Source: DASPOJ01 sp050014395 (GTDB taxonomy: Bacteria > Acidobacteriota > Terriglobia > Acidiferrales > UBA7541). Taken from it: a DNA stretch of 64,000 nt. The position numbers and the translations under genes are program-made. The DNA lies in assembly GCA_050014395.1 (NCBI GenBank), contig JBEKDK010000006.1, forward strand, positions 1-64,000, in the 5' to 3' direction. This document shows positions 1 through 9,270 of this stretch, in pieces (position 1 is the stretch's first letter; the number at the start of each line of letters is the position of its first letter). The notes under the pieces are model-generated. The model made no database searches, was not told where the DNA came from, and worked only from the letters and a program-made list of their open reading frames with translations.

Positions 1-1576
1 CGAAATAAAAATCCGGTTCCGTGCGAAATGTTTCCGCGAGTTTCGTGTACGCTGGCTTCGCGACGTCCTTGTGGCCGCCTTTCCACGATGCGCGCGCGGT
101 CGATTTCTGACGTTCCATCTCTTGTTCGAATTCGGATTCGTCGAGTTCTATGTTCGAGTCCCGTAAAGCGTCCCTGATAAAATCGAGCGGTAGACCATAT
201 GTGTCATAAAGCCTAAATGCCCGCTGGCCGGAGAACTTGCGGACTGGATCGCCTGCTTTTCTTGCGAGCGCATCGACAGCCCGCGCTTTCTCGCCAACAC
301 CTGCTGTGGGTGACGAAAGAATAGCGCCCACCCTAAGCCACTCAGCGTGGTGCTTCTGAATCCAGGCGGGGTTGCCGGCGGCATAGGTGCTCTCGATCAA
401 AGACAGTAGGTCCTCATCGAGTTTCTTAAGGCCGACATCCAGCGTGCGGCTGAAGCGCGATTCCTCAGCATTGAGGATTTGCCGGATGCGCGCGGCGGAA
501 TCGTCTAGTTCCGGGTACGCGTCGCGCATCAGCGCGCGCACGCCGTCAGACAATGGCGCAAGCAGCGGTTCCGACGCCCCAAGAAGCTCGCCATGGCGCA
601 GCGCGCGCCGAATAATCTTGCGCAACACGTAGCCGCGTCCATCGTTCGACGGAACGACGCCGTCGGAAATTAAAACCGTCGCGGCGCGCGCGTGATCCGC
701 AAGAATGCGCAGCGAGGGTTGAATCTCAGGCTTATGCGGATCCGCGTTTGCCAGATGCGCCGCGGTTTCCATCAGTGGGCGAAACAAATCCGTGTCGAAA
801 TTGCTGGTTTTGCCTTGCAACACCGCGGCTAGGCGCTCGAGGCCCGCGCCGGTATCGATCGAAGGCTTGGGCAACGGCGTGACGCGGCCTTCGGCGTCGC
901 GATTGAACTGCATGAAGACGAGGTTCCAGATTTCGACGTAGCGCCCGCAATCGCACGGAAACGCGCAATCCTGGTGCCCGGCGTCGCTGGCCGCCGCGCC
1001 CATGTCGTAGTGAATTTCGCTGCACGGGCCGCACGGACCGGTTTCGCCCATGGCCCAGAAATTTTCTTTTAGGCCGGGAATCGCAAGCGTTCGCTTTTCG
1101 GGCGCGCCAACCTTTTTCCAAAGCGCTGCCGCTTCCTCATCCGTGCCGAGCGGATTGCCGGGCGTCACTTCCGCGCCGCCGAAGACGGTGAAATAGAGTT
1201 TGTCGACCGGAATTGCGAACCTCTTCGGCGAGGCGATCAGCTCAAAGGCGAAGGCGATGGCATCCTTCTTGAAATAATCGCCGAAGGAAAAATTGCCCAG
1301 CATTTCAAAAAATGTGTGGTGACGATTGGTGAAGCCGACATTTTCAAGATCGTTGTGCTTCCCGCCGGCGCGCACGCACTTCTGCGAACTCGTAGCGCGC
1401 TTATAATCGCGCTGCTCGAGGCCCAGGAAAACATCCTTGAATTGATTCATCCCGGCGTTGGCGAACAGCAGCGTCGGATCGTTCGCCGGCACGAGCGAGG
1501 AGCTGCGCACTTCGCGATGCCCCTGCGCCACGAAATAATCCAGGAATTTGCGGCGAATTTCGCTGCCGGTCAGCAT
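1..1576 (-). CDS. alaS: Alanine-tRNA ligase, N-terminal ~525 residues (runs off left edge)
   Basis: Charges tRNA-Ala with alanine in the cytoplasm. The frame opens with ATG at 1576-1574 and stays open to base 1, so only the catalytic core and part of the tRNA-recognition region are present; the editing and C-Ala domains lie outside the window. Class II core signatures are clear: RHHTFFEMLGNFSFGDYF near residues 85-102, GETGPCGPCSEIHYD further on, and LYDTYGLPLDFIRD near the cut end. About 35 extra residues precede the LYDTYGLP block compared with the usual family layout. It lies 140 bp downstream of recX on the same strand, the recX-alaS order also known from enterobacteria. The Shine-Dalgarno site is weak. 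Confidence 0.95.
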   Translation of the reverse strand, partial: MLTGSEIRRKFLDYFVAQGHREVRSSSLVPANDPTLLFANAGMNQFKDVFLGLEQRDYKRATSSQKCVRAGGKHNDLENVGFTNRHHTFFEMLGNFSFGDYFKKDAIAFAFELIASPKRFAIPVDKLYFTVFGGAEVTPGNPLGTDEEAAALWKKVGAPEKRTLAIPGLKENFWAMGETGPCGPCSEIHYDMGAAASDAGHQDCAFPCDCGRYVEIWNLVFMQFNRDAEGRVTPLPKPSIDTGAGLERLAAVLQGKTSNFDTDLFRPLMETAAHLANADPHKPEIQPSLRILADHARAATVLISDGVVPSNDGRGYVLRKIIRRALRHGELLGASEPLLAPLSDGVRALMRDAYPELDDSAARIRQILNAEESRFSRTLDVGLKKLDEDLLSLIESTYAAGNPAWIQKHHAEWLRVGAILSSPTAGVGEKARAVDALARKAGDPVRKFSGQRAFRLYDTYGLPLDFIRDALRDSNIELDESEFEQEMERQKSTARASWKGGHKDVAKPAYTKLAETFRTEPDFYF

Positions 1577-1695
1577 GTTCGTGTGATGTGCGTCATCGAT
1601 TGATTCCGGCTGGCATTATCGCAGACGCGTTCCGCGGTCGCAACGCAGGCCGCAGCATCGTGCGCGACGATGAGAAATTAGCGGCCGTGAGAAAC

Positions 1696-1716
1696 GGGCG
1701 GAGACAAGCTCCGCCC
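1696..1716. repeat. GC-rich hairpin at the recX stop codon
   Basis: Perfect 8-bp inverted repeat GGGCGGAG / CTCCGCCC with loop ACAAG, followed by CTAC. The recX stop codon (TAG on the minus strand, 1719-1717) is the first base group after this hairpin. It lies between recX and alaS, has no T-run, and resembles the dispersed palindromes found elsewhere in the window (see CCTCCGCCCCTACG near 35.6 kb). Confidence 0.7.
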
Positions 1717-2262
1717 CTACAAAGGCTCACCCTCTTCGAGGAGCGCGGCGGCATCCTCCGCGATGGCAGCGGCTTTGGCATCGCGCATGACAACGCGCAG
1801 CTCGCTGCGAATTGTATCGCCGGAAAAGCCGGCGCGGATCAGGCTGCGCTGCAGCGATGCCAATCGCCGCTGATCGAGCGGGCCACGCAAAGCTTTCAAC
1901 TTCCGCGCAATGGTTTGCCGCACGACAGCGCCTTCGTCGGTCGATACTCCGATTTCCGCCAGCGCAGCTTCGATGTGCACGTCCGGCACGCCGCGCGCAC
2001 GCAATTCCCGCGCGATGCGATACGAGCCTTGCCGCCGCACGCGCGTGCGATGCGCCGCGAACTGCCGCGCGTACACCGCGTCATCCAAATAGCGCCGCTC
2101 GCGCAGGAGCGCCAGCACGCGCGGCGCCGCTTCCGGATCGAACGCGCGCTGCTCGAGATATTTGCGCATCTCGAATACGGAATACGCGCGGCGCATCAGC
2201 GCGCGCATCGCCGCGACGTAAAGATCTTCGTCGGAATCGTGTTTGCGCGGCCCGCGAGACAT
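1717..2262 (-). CDS. recX: RecX-family regulatory protein
   Basis: RecX proteins bind RecA filaments and modulate recombination. The predicted product is 181 residues, all helical, with the family's repeated three-helix pattern: AYSVFEMRKYLEQRAF, then YLDDAVYARQFAAHRT, then GSYRIARELRARGV, and a C-terminal repeat ending RAGFSGDTIRSEL. I chose the ATG at 2262 because it gives the usual family length; the frame is open a further 43 codons upstream. recA is not in the window; the upstream neighbour is an unrelated divergent gene. The gene ends at a palindromic element and alaS follows on the same strand. Confidence 0.85.
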   Translation of the reverse strand: MSRGPRKHDSDEDLYVAAMRALMRRAYSVFEMRKYLEQRAFDPEAAPRVLALLRERRYLDDAVYARQFAAHRTRVRRQGSYRIARELRARGVPDVHIEAALAEIGVSTDEGAVVRQTIARKLKALRGPLDQRRLASLQRSLIRAGFSGDTIRSELRVVMRDAKAAAIAEDAAALLEEGEPL

Positions 2263-2468
2263 CGCAGCAGAAGCATAGGTGCGGTCCGCAGCAGAAGCAA
2301 GGAAGCGGTAGACCTGCGTAACGGAAACGTTGACGAGCGCAGCCCGAGCGGCAAAATTCACAAATTCCTTGTGTGACGCTGGAAGAAGCACTAGGATGCG
2401 CGATCCATAGGGCGCGGAAGACGCACGAGAGCGCGCCCAGCGCGAACGAAGAAAGGCGAGGAACCTGG

Positions 2469-3524
2469 ATGAGCGTTCAAATGGCGAAATTGTCGTGGTC
2501 GATTTGTATTGCCGGCGTCGTGGGAATCGGCTTGCTGGGGATTTCGGCGCCGCCAGGCCAATCGCAAATGCAAACTCAGACGCAAGGCCAGACGGCGCAG
2601 CCTCTGCAGCGCGCGCTGGTGAACCTTTACGAGGTTGCGAAATCGATCATCGCCAATCCGAAGAATGAAGCCGAGGAACATCCGGGGGGATCGCCCACGT
2701 TTCCATATCCCGACGCCATTCAGGCGCAATGGGACGCCAGCACGAATGCTTATGGCAAAAGTCTTACGCAACAGGAACGCGACGCATTCATGCCGTGCGC
2801 CACGCATTTGAACAACGCGATCGCGGACATGGAAAAGGGTTACACCACTGTAGACACTCAGCCGAAGACGAATACCGGGGCGCAGGAGAGCGCGCAGAAA
2901 AGCTACGCAGACGCGAAGACTGAGTTCGCGCAGTGCGATGCAGCATATGCGTTGGCGCAAAGCGAAATCGGCAACGGCGCCGCGAATAAGCCGCAGCAAG
3001 GCGGCGCAGACACGAATGCGAGCCCTGAGCCGGCGCCTGAAAACCCTCCGGCAGGAACGCCTGAGACTCCGACGAGCGATACAACTCCGCCGAGTAACGC
3101 AACTGCGGCGAGCAACGGACCAATTGACGGAAGTGTGGAAGAGGCTGAGCAGCCGGGCTCGATCGACTGGACGCCGACGCTCGATCCGCTGTTTGGATAC
3201 TTGTCGAAAGAGTGGAATCTGGTGACGAGCGATCCTAAGAACAAGGATTGGGCGCGAGACAACGATGGAAGTACTTTGACGCTGAAACTTCAGCCGGATC
3301 AGGCGCCGGAGATGGTTTCGGTTAGCGGCGCCCGGGGTTCGTCGCTTCGTACCATCATGGAGAGCGGCAACGTGCCGGTGACGAAGTTTCCCAACGGATC
3401 GAGGCTGAGCTCGGTTGTGGTCGCTCCCAAATTCCTCGTCAAGCCAACACCGGGGAAATTGCGCACGCGAATGAAATATTACGAACGCGACGGAATCTTC
3501 AAGAGCTACCAAGTGGCGCAGTAA
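2469..3524 (+). CDS. Secreted protein of unknown function
   Basis: 351 residues. An N-terminal signal sequence is visible (MAKLSWSICIAGVVGIGLLG, then SAPPGQSQ, a likely cleavage area). The N-terminal third is predicted helical and contains two cysteines (MPCATHLNN and EFAQCDAAY). A Pro/Thr/Ala-rich linker of about 60 residues follows (around residues 175-240), then a C-terminal domain beginning SIDWTPTLDPLFGYLSKEWN. I recognise no family. The ATG at 2469 follows a GAGG at suitable distance and places the signal peptide at the start. It is divergent from recX and convergent with pilT. Confidence 0.7.
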   Translation: MSVQMAKLSWSICIAGVVGIGLLGISAPPGQSQMQTQTQGQTAQPLQRALVNLYEVAKSIIANPKNEAEEHPGGSPTFPYPDAIQAQWDASTNAYGKSLTQQERDAFMPCATHLNNAIADMEKGYTTVDTQPKTNTGAQESAQKSYADAKTEFAQCDAAYALAQSEIGNGAANKPQQGGADTNASPEPAPENPPAGTPETPTSDTTPPSNATAASNGPIDGSVEEAEQPGSIDWTPTLDPLFGYLSKEWNLVTSDPKNKDWARDNDGSTLTLKLQPDQAPEMVSVSGARGSSLRTIMESGNVPVTKFPNGSRLSSVVVAPKFLVKPTPGKLRTRMKYYERDGIFKSYQVAQ

Positions 3525-3601
3525 AAATCGTGATGGTGAAGCGCGTGCGGGATGATCAATCGACGCAGGGAACTGAAGATAAGTGATTCCTGGCGTCGCG
3601 C

Positions 3602-4747
3602 TTAGCGCTTGCCGAAGCGCTCGAATTCCGTCATGGCGCGTTCCATTTCTTCGCGCGCCGCGTCGGCGGCCGAGCGCACGCCTTGGACGCGCAGCTTGAA
3701 ATCGTCCGGGTTCGATGCGCGCAGCAGCGCTTCTTCGTACGAAATCAATTGCCGCGTGTAGAGATCGTAGAGCGATTGATCGAAGGTCTGCATGCCGTAT
3801 TGACTGGTGCCGGCGGCGATGGCGTCGTGGATCAGCCGCGTTTTGTCGGGATTCATCACGCAATCGCGAATGTAAGCCGTGGCAATCATCACCTCGACGG
3901 CGGGCACGCGGCCCTTATCGTCCGCGCGGCGCACCAGGCGCTGGCTGACGACGGCCTTCAGCGTGGCGGCCATTTGCAAGCGAATCTGTTTTTGCTCCGG
4001 CGGCGGAAACACGGCGATGATGCGCTGAATGGTTTCGGTGGCGTCCAGAGTGTGCAAGGTTGAGAAAACCAAGTGGCCGGTTTCCGCGGCCAGCAGCGCC
4101 GTGGCGATGGTTTCCAGATCGCGCATTTCGCCGACCAGAATCACGTCCGGATCTTGGCGCAAGGCGGCGCGCAGCGCGGTTGAGAAATTCGCCGTATCCA
4201 CTTCCACTTCGCGCTGATTGATGAAGCTGTGCTTATCGCGATGCAGAAATTCGATGGGGTCTTCGATGGTGATCACGTGATCGGGCCGCGTGGAATTGAT
4301 GCGGTCAATCATCGCCGCCAGCGTGGTGGATTTGCCCGATCCGGTGGTGCCCGTCACCAGCACCAAGCCGCGGCGCTCTTCGCAAATCTTTTCCAGAATG
4401 CGCGGCAGCTCCAGCTCTTCGATCGTGCGAATTTTCGTGGGAATTACGCGCAGCACCATGCCGACGTTGCCGCGCTGCTGGAAAACGTTCACGCGGAATC
4501 GCCCCAGGCCGGCCACGCCGTAAGCCATATCCAGCTCGGCGGTTTCTTTGAATTTTTGCTTCTGCCGATTGGTCATCATCGAGAAGGCCATCGACAGCAT
4601 TTCTTCCGGCGTCACGCGCGGCACATCGGCCAGGGGTTCCAGCTCACCATCGATGCGCAGATAGGGATGATTGCCGACCTTTAGATGCAGATCGGAAGCT
4701 TTGCTTTCGACGGCGCGACGCAGCAGATCGTCAATGATCAGAGCCAT
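3602..4747 (-). CDS. pilT: Type IV pilus retraction ATPase, PilT family
   Basis: Hexameric cytoplasmic ATPase that drives pilus disassembly, giving twitching motility and DNA uptake. 381 residues from the ATG at 4747. Visible motifs: Walker A GTTGSGKST at about 133-141, Asp box ITIEDPIEFLH, Walker B DVILVGEMRD, His box HLVFSTLHT. The region matching the PilT AIRNLIRE motif reads TRLIHDAIAAGTSQYGMQTF, typical of PilT rather than the assembly ATPase PilB. The C-terminus has an Arg/Glu-rich helix. It stands alone here; the pilMNOPQ operon lies 49 kb away. It could be a PilU-like paralogue, which sequence inspection cannot exclude. Confidence 0.93.
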   Translation of the reverse strand: MALIIDDLLRRAVESKASDLHLKVGNHPYLRIDGELEPLADVPRVTPEEMLSMAFSMMTNRQKQKFKETAELDMAYGVAGLGRFRVNVFQQRGNVGMVLRVIPTKIRTIEELELPRILEKICEERRGLVLVTGTTGSGKSTTLAAMIDRINSTRPDHVITIEDPIEFLHRDKHSFINQREVEVDTANFSTALRAALRQDPDVILVGEMRDLETIATALLAAETGHLVFSTLHTLDATETIQRIIAVFPPPEQKQIRLQMAATLKAVVSQRLVRRADDKGRVPAVEVMIATAYIRDCVMNPDKTRLIHDAIAAGTSQYGMQTFDQSLYDLYTRQLISYEEALLRASNPDDFKLRVQGVRSAADAAREEMERAMTEFERFGKR

Positions 4748-4909
4748 GGCGGAAAAGTAACCTCTCGATGCGTCACTGATCGAGGCTAGCATCCGCCCAG
4801 AGGCGAGACAAGGCCGCCGGTACCAGAACGGCGCAGGCTAGTAACGGGGTAATTTCGGCATGCGCGGACGGGCATGCAGGGCATGCACAGGGCGCGCGGC
4901 CCGCGCGTC

Positions 4910-5608
4910 TTAGCGTGCTTTTCTCAGGAACGCCGCGTCGTAAATCCAAGCGGCTAGCACTCCTCCAGCCAGCGGGCCGACCCAATACACGCCGTGATTC
5001 AGCCAATCGCGGCTGGCCAGCGCCGGGCCGAACGCGCGCGCGGGATTCATCGACCCGCCGGTGAACGGTCCGCCGACCATAATATTGATCGCGATCGTCA
5101 GGCCGATGGCGAACCCGGCGATTTTGTCGAACGCGCCGCGCTCGTCCACGGCCGTCGCAAACACCACGAACACCAGGAAGAATGCCATCAGCCCTTCGAC
5201 CACCATCCCCTGAGCGCGCGTGATCCCGGGCGCCAGCGCCGGCGCGCCCAAATGCACCACGCGCCACACTGGCTCCGGCACGAACGAGCGCAACGTGTAG
5301 GCCGCCGCTGTGCCTCCGGCGAGCTGCGCAATCCAATAAAGAATCGTGTCAAAGGTAGTCGCGCGCCGCGTGACCCAAAAACCGATGGAGATCGCGGGAT
5401 TGAAGTGCCCGCCGGAAATATGCCCCAGCGCGCTCACCATAATCGCGATGGGCAATCCGAATCCCAGCGCAACCCCCAGCAGGCCAAGCCCCGGTTGCCC
5501 CAAGGCCACCAGGTACTGATCGGCGCACACCGAGCCACAGCCGAAAAAAACCAGCGCGAACGTTCCGAAGAATTCAGCCAGCATCTTTTGCGGCATGCTA
5601 TACGTCAT
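4910..5608 (-). CDS. Aquaporin (MIP-family channel)
   Basis: Six-helix channel of the inner membrane for water or small neutral solutes. 232 residues, the usual length for the AqpZ group. The two half-helix motifs are present: GGHFNPAIS (NPA at 70-72) and GGSMNPARAF (NPA at 188-190). By alignment to AqpZ by eye, the selectivity-filter positions read F50, I176, G185 and R191. The AqpZ histidine and threonine are therefore replaced, which hints at a wider or different solute range. ATG at 5608. Single gene on the minus strand, with no partner to indicate the solute. Confidence 0.92.
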   Translation of the reverse strand: MTYSMPQKMLAEFFGTFALVFFGCGSVCADQYLVALGQPGLGLLGVALGFGLPIAIMVSALGHISGGHFNPAISIGFWVTRRATTFDTILYWIAQLAGGTAAAYTLRSFVPEPVWRVVHLGAPALAPGITRAQGMVVEGLMAFFLVFVVFATAVDERGAFDKIAGFAIGLTIAINIMVGGPFTGGSMNPARAFGPALASRDWLNHGVYWVGPLAGGVLAAWIYDAAFLRKAR

Positions 5609-5738
5609 CGGCAGCCTCCACGGCGGGGCGAGAAGCGCGAGAGAATTTGGGTGGCGCGCGGATACCCATCCCGCCGCCGCGGCGGATTCTATAAGAGGGA
5701 ATAGGGTGAGGTCAAAGATACGCGGTCTGATTAGCGAG

Positions 5739-6026
5739 TTACTTTGTGCCAGAGTCTAACTTAATTGCTCTCAAGGCAACGATGACGGGACTTGGATCGG
5801 TAGTGGTACTCGTAAGCCCCATTTGTTGACGCTCAATCTTGAGCAACTCTGTCGCTATTTCTTCGTCGGTTGCTCCGCGGGCAAGCATTCCGTACATATC
5901 GCCGATGTAACTGTCGTATTCGTCTCGAGGCCCTCCAAGCGGTTTAATCCCGATAGGATCCCAGATGTCCACGAGCACGTTACGGATCTCGTCTTGAATC
6001 CTGCGAGCGTCACGCTTCTCAATCAC
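5739..6026 (-). CDS. Small cytoplasmic protein, DUF1871-like
   Basis: 95 residues, acidic and predicted helical, no signal or membrane segment. The pattern VLVDIWDPIGI followed by DEYDSYIGDMYGML and a GATDEEIATELLKIE segment resembles the DUF1871/YugE-type proteins, sometimes found as immunity-like or orphan proteins. The start is GTG at 6026 and there is no strong Shine-Dalgarno. It lies 34 bp downstream of ilvE on the same strand and may be cotranscribed. Function is unknown; the family match is by memory of the WDP..DEYD pattern only. Confidence 0.6.
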   Translation of the reverse strand: MIEKRDARRIQDEIRNVLVDIWDPIGIKPLGGPRDEYDSYIGDMYGMLARGATDEEIATELLKIERQQMGLTSTTTDPSPVIVALRAIKLDSGTK

Positions 6027-6060
6027 GGGGAAAGCGTCCTACGCGCTGGAGCTTGCGCGT

Positions 6061-7008
6061 CTATCGCACGGCGACGCCGGCCGGCACGGGCACCGGCGTG
6101 AGCCAGTTGTGGCGATCGGGTTTATCGCCGTGAACGATGGCGAAAAATTCTTCTTGCAGCTGCTTGGTGATCGGCCCGCGGCGCCCTTTGCCGATCTGAA
6201 TCTTGTCGATCGAGCGCAGCGGCGTCAGTTCGGCTGCCGTGCCGGAGAGGAAAACTTCGTCGGCGAGGTACAGCATTTCGCGCGGCACGGATTGTTCGCG
6301 CACGGGAATCTTCAGATCCTCGCACAGCGTCAGCAAGCTTGCGCGCGTGATGCCTTGCAGGCCGCAGGCGCTGATCGGCGGCGTCCACACCGTGCCATTC
6401 ACAACCAGAAAAACATTTTCGCCCGAGCCTTCGCTCACCAGGCCGGATGGATCGAGCGCGATTCCTTCGGCGTAACCGTTGAGCACGGCCTCCATGCGAA
6501 TCAACTGCGAGTTCATATAATTCGCCGCCGCCTTGGCCATCGAAGGCAGCGTGTTCGGAGCCATGCGAGCCCATGAGCTGACGCACACGTCCACGCCCTG
6601 CTCCAGCGCCGCCGCGCCCAGATACGCGCCCCAGCCCCAGCACGCGATGTACACCTCAACCGGATTGCCCAGCGGGCTGACGCCGACGTCGCCGTAACCG
6701 CGCAGCGCGATTGGGCGGATGTAACAGGAGTCCATGCGATTCGCGCGCACCACTTCCACCGCGCCTTGACACAGTTCGTCGAGCGACGCGGGCAATTCCA
6801 TGCGATAAATTTTCGCGGAGTGCACCATGCGCTGCATGTGATCGCGCAGACGGAAAACCGCCGGACCTTGTTTGGTTTGGTAGCAGCGGATGCCCTCGAA
6901 GACAGCGGAGCCGTAGCTCACCACGTGCGACAGCACGTGGATCGTAGCGTCGTCCCAGCGAATCATTTTGCCGTTGTGCCAAATCTTCTCGGTCTTTTCG
7001 ATGCTCAT
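6061..7008 (-). CDS. ilvE: Branched-chain amino-acid aminotransferase
   Basis: PLP-dependent fold-type IV transaminase interconverting Leu/Ile/Val and their 2-oxo acids. 315 residues. The PLP lysine is K159 in SMAKAAANYMNS, matching the family position. Other signatures are GSAVFEGIRCY, CYIRPIALRGYG, EGSGENVFLV and FLSGTAAELTPL. I chose ATG 7008 because GGAGAATTT lies just upstream and the protein begins at the conserved IWHNGKMIRWDDA segment; the frame is open 36 codons further. The next gene downstream is the small DUF1871-like protein. Confidence 0.93.
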   Translation of the reverse strand: MSIEKTEKIWHNGKMIRWDDATIHVLSHVVSYGSAVFEGIRCYQTKQGPAVFRLRDHMQRMVHSAKIYRMELPASLDELCQGAVEVVRANRMDSCYIRPIALRGYGDVGVSPLGNPVEVYIACWGWGAYLGAAALEQGVDVCVSSWARMAPNTLPSMAKAAANYMNSQLIRMEAVLNGYAEGIALDPSGLVSEGSGENVFLVVNGTVWTPPISACGLQGITRASLLTLCEDLKIPVREQSVPREMLYLADEVFLSGTAAELTPLRSIDKIQIGKGRRGPITKQLQEEFFAIVHGDKPDRHNWLTPVPVPAGVAVR

Positions 7009-7182
7009 AGAAATTCTCCGCGCAAGCGCGCGCATACCAAAGTGAGCAGCAGTATAACATACGGCCTTCGCGCCGAGGCCGAGCGCAGGCGCGTAGTTAC
7101 GCGCGATTCGGGCCAAAATGGACTATGCGATCGTGATTGCGCCGATGACGCGCGGAAGGAAATGCTGGTGACCCGCACGCGC

Positions 7183-8073
7183 TCAGCGCGGCGGCGCGGC
7201 GGTCAGTGTGAACTGTTTTTGCACGGACGGGCTGCCGGTATTTTCGAGCGACCGCATCCCGCCGTGATACGTTTCCCACATACCCAAGAGGAGAAACGGA
7301 AGAATTGTCGAAGCCGCCCAAAGCTTCGCGCGGCGCGGCGCCTTCGCGCCGGGATCCCATCGAAACAACTGTTGGGAGATGACGAAGGCCACCGCCGCGG
7401 AGCCCGCCAGCGACAGGATATTGGGGCCAAGGCGCAAGATCGAATCCCCGCGTACCAGAGTGCGTTCAAGCCCTGTCATCAGGTATGTCGCGGGGACGTA
7501 GAGAGCTACATGTTTCAGCCAGTTCGGAAACAAGCTCAGGGGAAACGTCGCGCCACCGAGAAACAGAAACACAAACCACAGCGCCTGATTGATCATCTGC
7601 GTCTCTTGCGCGGTGTTTGTGACGCTGGCGACGATCAAGCCGAGCGAGGCGAACGTCACAGTCCCCAGCGTGACCATCGCGAACACCCCAACCAGGTTTC
7701 CCCACTGCGGCATGTGGAATACCCAGCGCGCCAACAGAATTTGCGCGATCACGATGGGCAGCGTCAGAAAATAGTTCGATAGAATGCTGGAAGCCAGCAA
7801 CTCCCCGGCTCCCACCGGCGCCAGACGAAACCTTCGCAAAATTCCCATCTCGCGGTACGTCACGAGCTGCATGCTGAGTCCCCAAAAACTGCCCATCACC
7901 GTCAGCGCCAGCACGGAGGCAAGCACGCGCGGAATCATGGGGTTTCCGCGCCCGATAAATGCACAGATTCCTATCAGAAGCCCCAAAGGCATTCCCGCGC
8001 TGAAGAAAATAAATACCGGAGTGCGCAGCGCCAGGCGCATCCGGTTCACCGTCAATGTCCACGTGTGTCTCAT
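7183..8073 (-). CDS. ABC-2 type exporter permease
   Basis: Membrane subunit of an ABC exporter, 296 residues with about six hydrophobic segments; the first starts at PVFIFFSAGMPLGLLIGICA. The ABC-2 signature region NTAQETQMINQALWFVFLFLGGATFPL is spread over the fifth helix area (positions about 152-178). It begins 7 bp after the stop of the ATPase gene on the same strand, so the two form one operon and almost certainly one transporter (drug, lipid or polysaccharide export; substrate cannot be told). The C-terminal tail after the last helix is Pro/Thr rich. Confidence 0.88.
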   Translation of the reverse strand: MRHTWTLTVNRMRLALRTPVFIFFSAGMPLGLLIGICAFIGRGNPMIPRVLASVLALTVMGSFWGLSMQLVTYREMGILRRFRLAPVGAGELLASSILSNYFLTLPIVIAQILLARWVFHMPQWGNLVGVFAMVTLGTVTFASLGLIVASVTNTAQETQMINQALWFVFLFLGGATFPLSLFPNWLKHVALYVPATYLMTGLERTLVRGDSILRLGPNILSLAGSAAVAFVISQQLFRWDPGAKAPRRAKLWAASTILPFLLLGMWETYHGGMRSLENTGSPSVQKQFTLTAAPPR

Positions 8074-8080
8074 CGTCTCG

Positions 8081-9001
8081 TCAATCGCGCAACTTGCGTC
8101 CCGTTAGCTCCAGGAAAACGTCTTCGAGCGTTGGCGCCGAGATGTCCAGCCCGGCCAATTCGTTTCCGGCGCTTTCCAGATGCTTCACCAGCGCCACGAT
8201 CGTCGCCGGCACGCGCGAGGAGTGCAGCACCCACGCGCCATCCACTTCGCGCGCGTCCGCCACGCCGTCGAGCTGCGCCAGAGCGCCATCGATCGCCGGC
8301 CGCGCCAAACGCACTTCGATGCGTGTGGTTCCGGCCGCGCGCTGCTTCAATTCGCGTGGCGTGCCCTGCGCGATCACTAGGCCTTGATCGACGATCGCCA
8401 CGCGATCGCACAGACGCTCGGCTTCTTCGATGTAATGCGTCGTAAGCAAAATCGTTTTGCGCTCGCGCTTCAGCTCTTCGATCACGTCGTAAATTTCGCG
8501 CCGCACCTGCGGATCCAGGCCCGCCGTCGGCTCATCCAGAAATAAAACTTGCGGCTCGTTGACCAACGCCAAGGCCAACGCCAGGCGCTGTTTCTGCCCG
8601 CCGGAAAGCTGGCCGTAGAACGCGTGGCGTTTTTCCTCCAGGCCGAAGCGGCGCAAAAGATCGGTCAAATTGCGCCGGCGAGGATAAAAGCTGGAAAACA
8701 TCGCCAGCGCTTCGCCCACGCGAATTTTGTCCGGCAGCGCCGTGGCTTGCAACGTCGCGCCGATCTCTTCTTTCAATCGGTAATTGCTGCGTTGCGGATC
8801 CAGGCCGCAGACGCTGGCGCGCCCGCCGTCCGGCGCCCGCAATCCTTCCAGGATTTCGACGGTAGTGGTTTTGCCCGCTCCATTCGGCCCCAGCAGGCCG
8901 AACACTTCGCCTTCGGTCACTTCAAAGCTGACGCCGCGCAGCGCGACGACGCTGTCGTAACTCTTGGTGAGCTTCTCGACTTGGATGATTGGCGCGGCCA
9001 C
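8081..9001 (-). CDS. ABC exporter ATP-binding protein
   Basis: 306 residues. Cytoplasmic nucleotide-binding subunit with Walker A GPNGAGKTT (about 38-46), Q-loop in ATLQATALP, signature LSGGQKQRLALA, Walker B VLFLDEPTAGLD and switch His in LLTTHYIEEAE. A C-terminal extension of about 80 residues (EVRLARPAIDG to the end) is typical of ABC-2 drug/antibiotic exporters of the CcmA/NatA type. ATG at 9001. It is the first gene of the operon with the permease 7 bp downstream. Confidence 0.93.
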   Translation of the reverse strand: MAAPIIQVEKLTKSYDSVVALRGVSFEVTEGEVFGLLGPNGAGKTTTVEILEGLRAPDGGRASVCGLDPQRSNYRLKEEIGATLQATALPDKIRVGEALAMFSSFYPRRRNLTDLLRRFGLEEKRHAFYGQLSGGQKQRLALALALVNEPQVLFLDEPTAGLDPQVRREIYDVIEELKRERKTILLTTHYIEEAERLCDRVAIVDQGLVIAQGTPRELKQRAAGTTRIEVRLARPAIDGALAQLDGVADAREVDGAWVLHSSRVPATIVALVKHLESAGNELAGLDISAPTLEDVFLELTGRKLRD

Positions 9002-9147
9002 GACGAATTTCTATCTATAACATACTCGCGCGCGCCGAGCGAATGGCCGAGCGAGAGCTCCGCGGCATGAGATTGTGCGCGGCCCGAGCGATTTTCTTTG
9101 GGAGGCCGGGGCTTCAGCCCCGGCGTTTACGGTGTTGATTTGGAGTG

Positions 9148-9184
9148 CCCCATGTTCGCCCAGTCTCACCGGGCGAACGTGGGG
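9148..9184. repeat. Dispersed palindrome, TTCGCCC/GGGCGAA type, copy 1
   Basis: Left arm CCCCATGTTCGCCC and right arm GGGCGAACGTGGGG pair with one G-T type mismatch around a short loop. Same family as 9228-9270, 37019-37063 and 37271-37312. Confidence 0.75.
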
Positions 9185-9227
9185 ATTGTGAATTTTGTCC
9201 TGTGCGCAGCCGGATCCAAACCACAGA

Positions 9228-9270
9228 CCCACCTTCGCCCCACAAAACCTGGGCGAAGATGGGGCACCCC
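9228..9270. repeat. Dispersed palindrome, TTCGCCC/GGGCGAA type, copy 2
   Basis: Left arm CCCACCTTCGCCC, right arm GGGCGAAGATGGGG, followed by CACCCC. The right flank TGGGGCACCC is shared with the copies at 37 kb. Confidence 0.75.

Noticed and set aside
2391..3863. 490-codon open frame on the minus strand
   Set aside because: Antisense to the secreted protein gene at 2469 and to the end of pilT; composition is Arg-rich shadow sequence.
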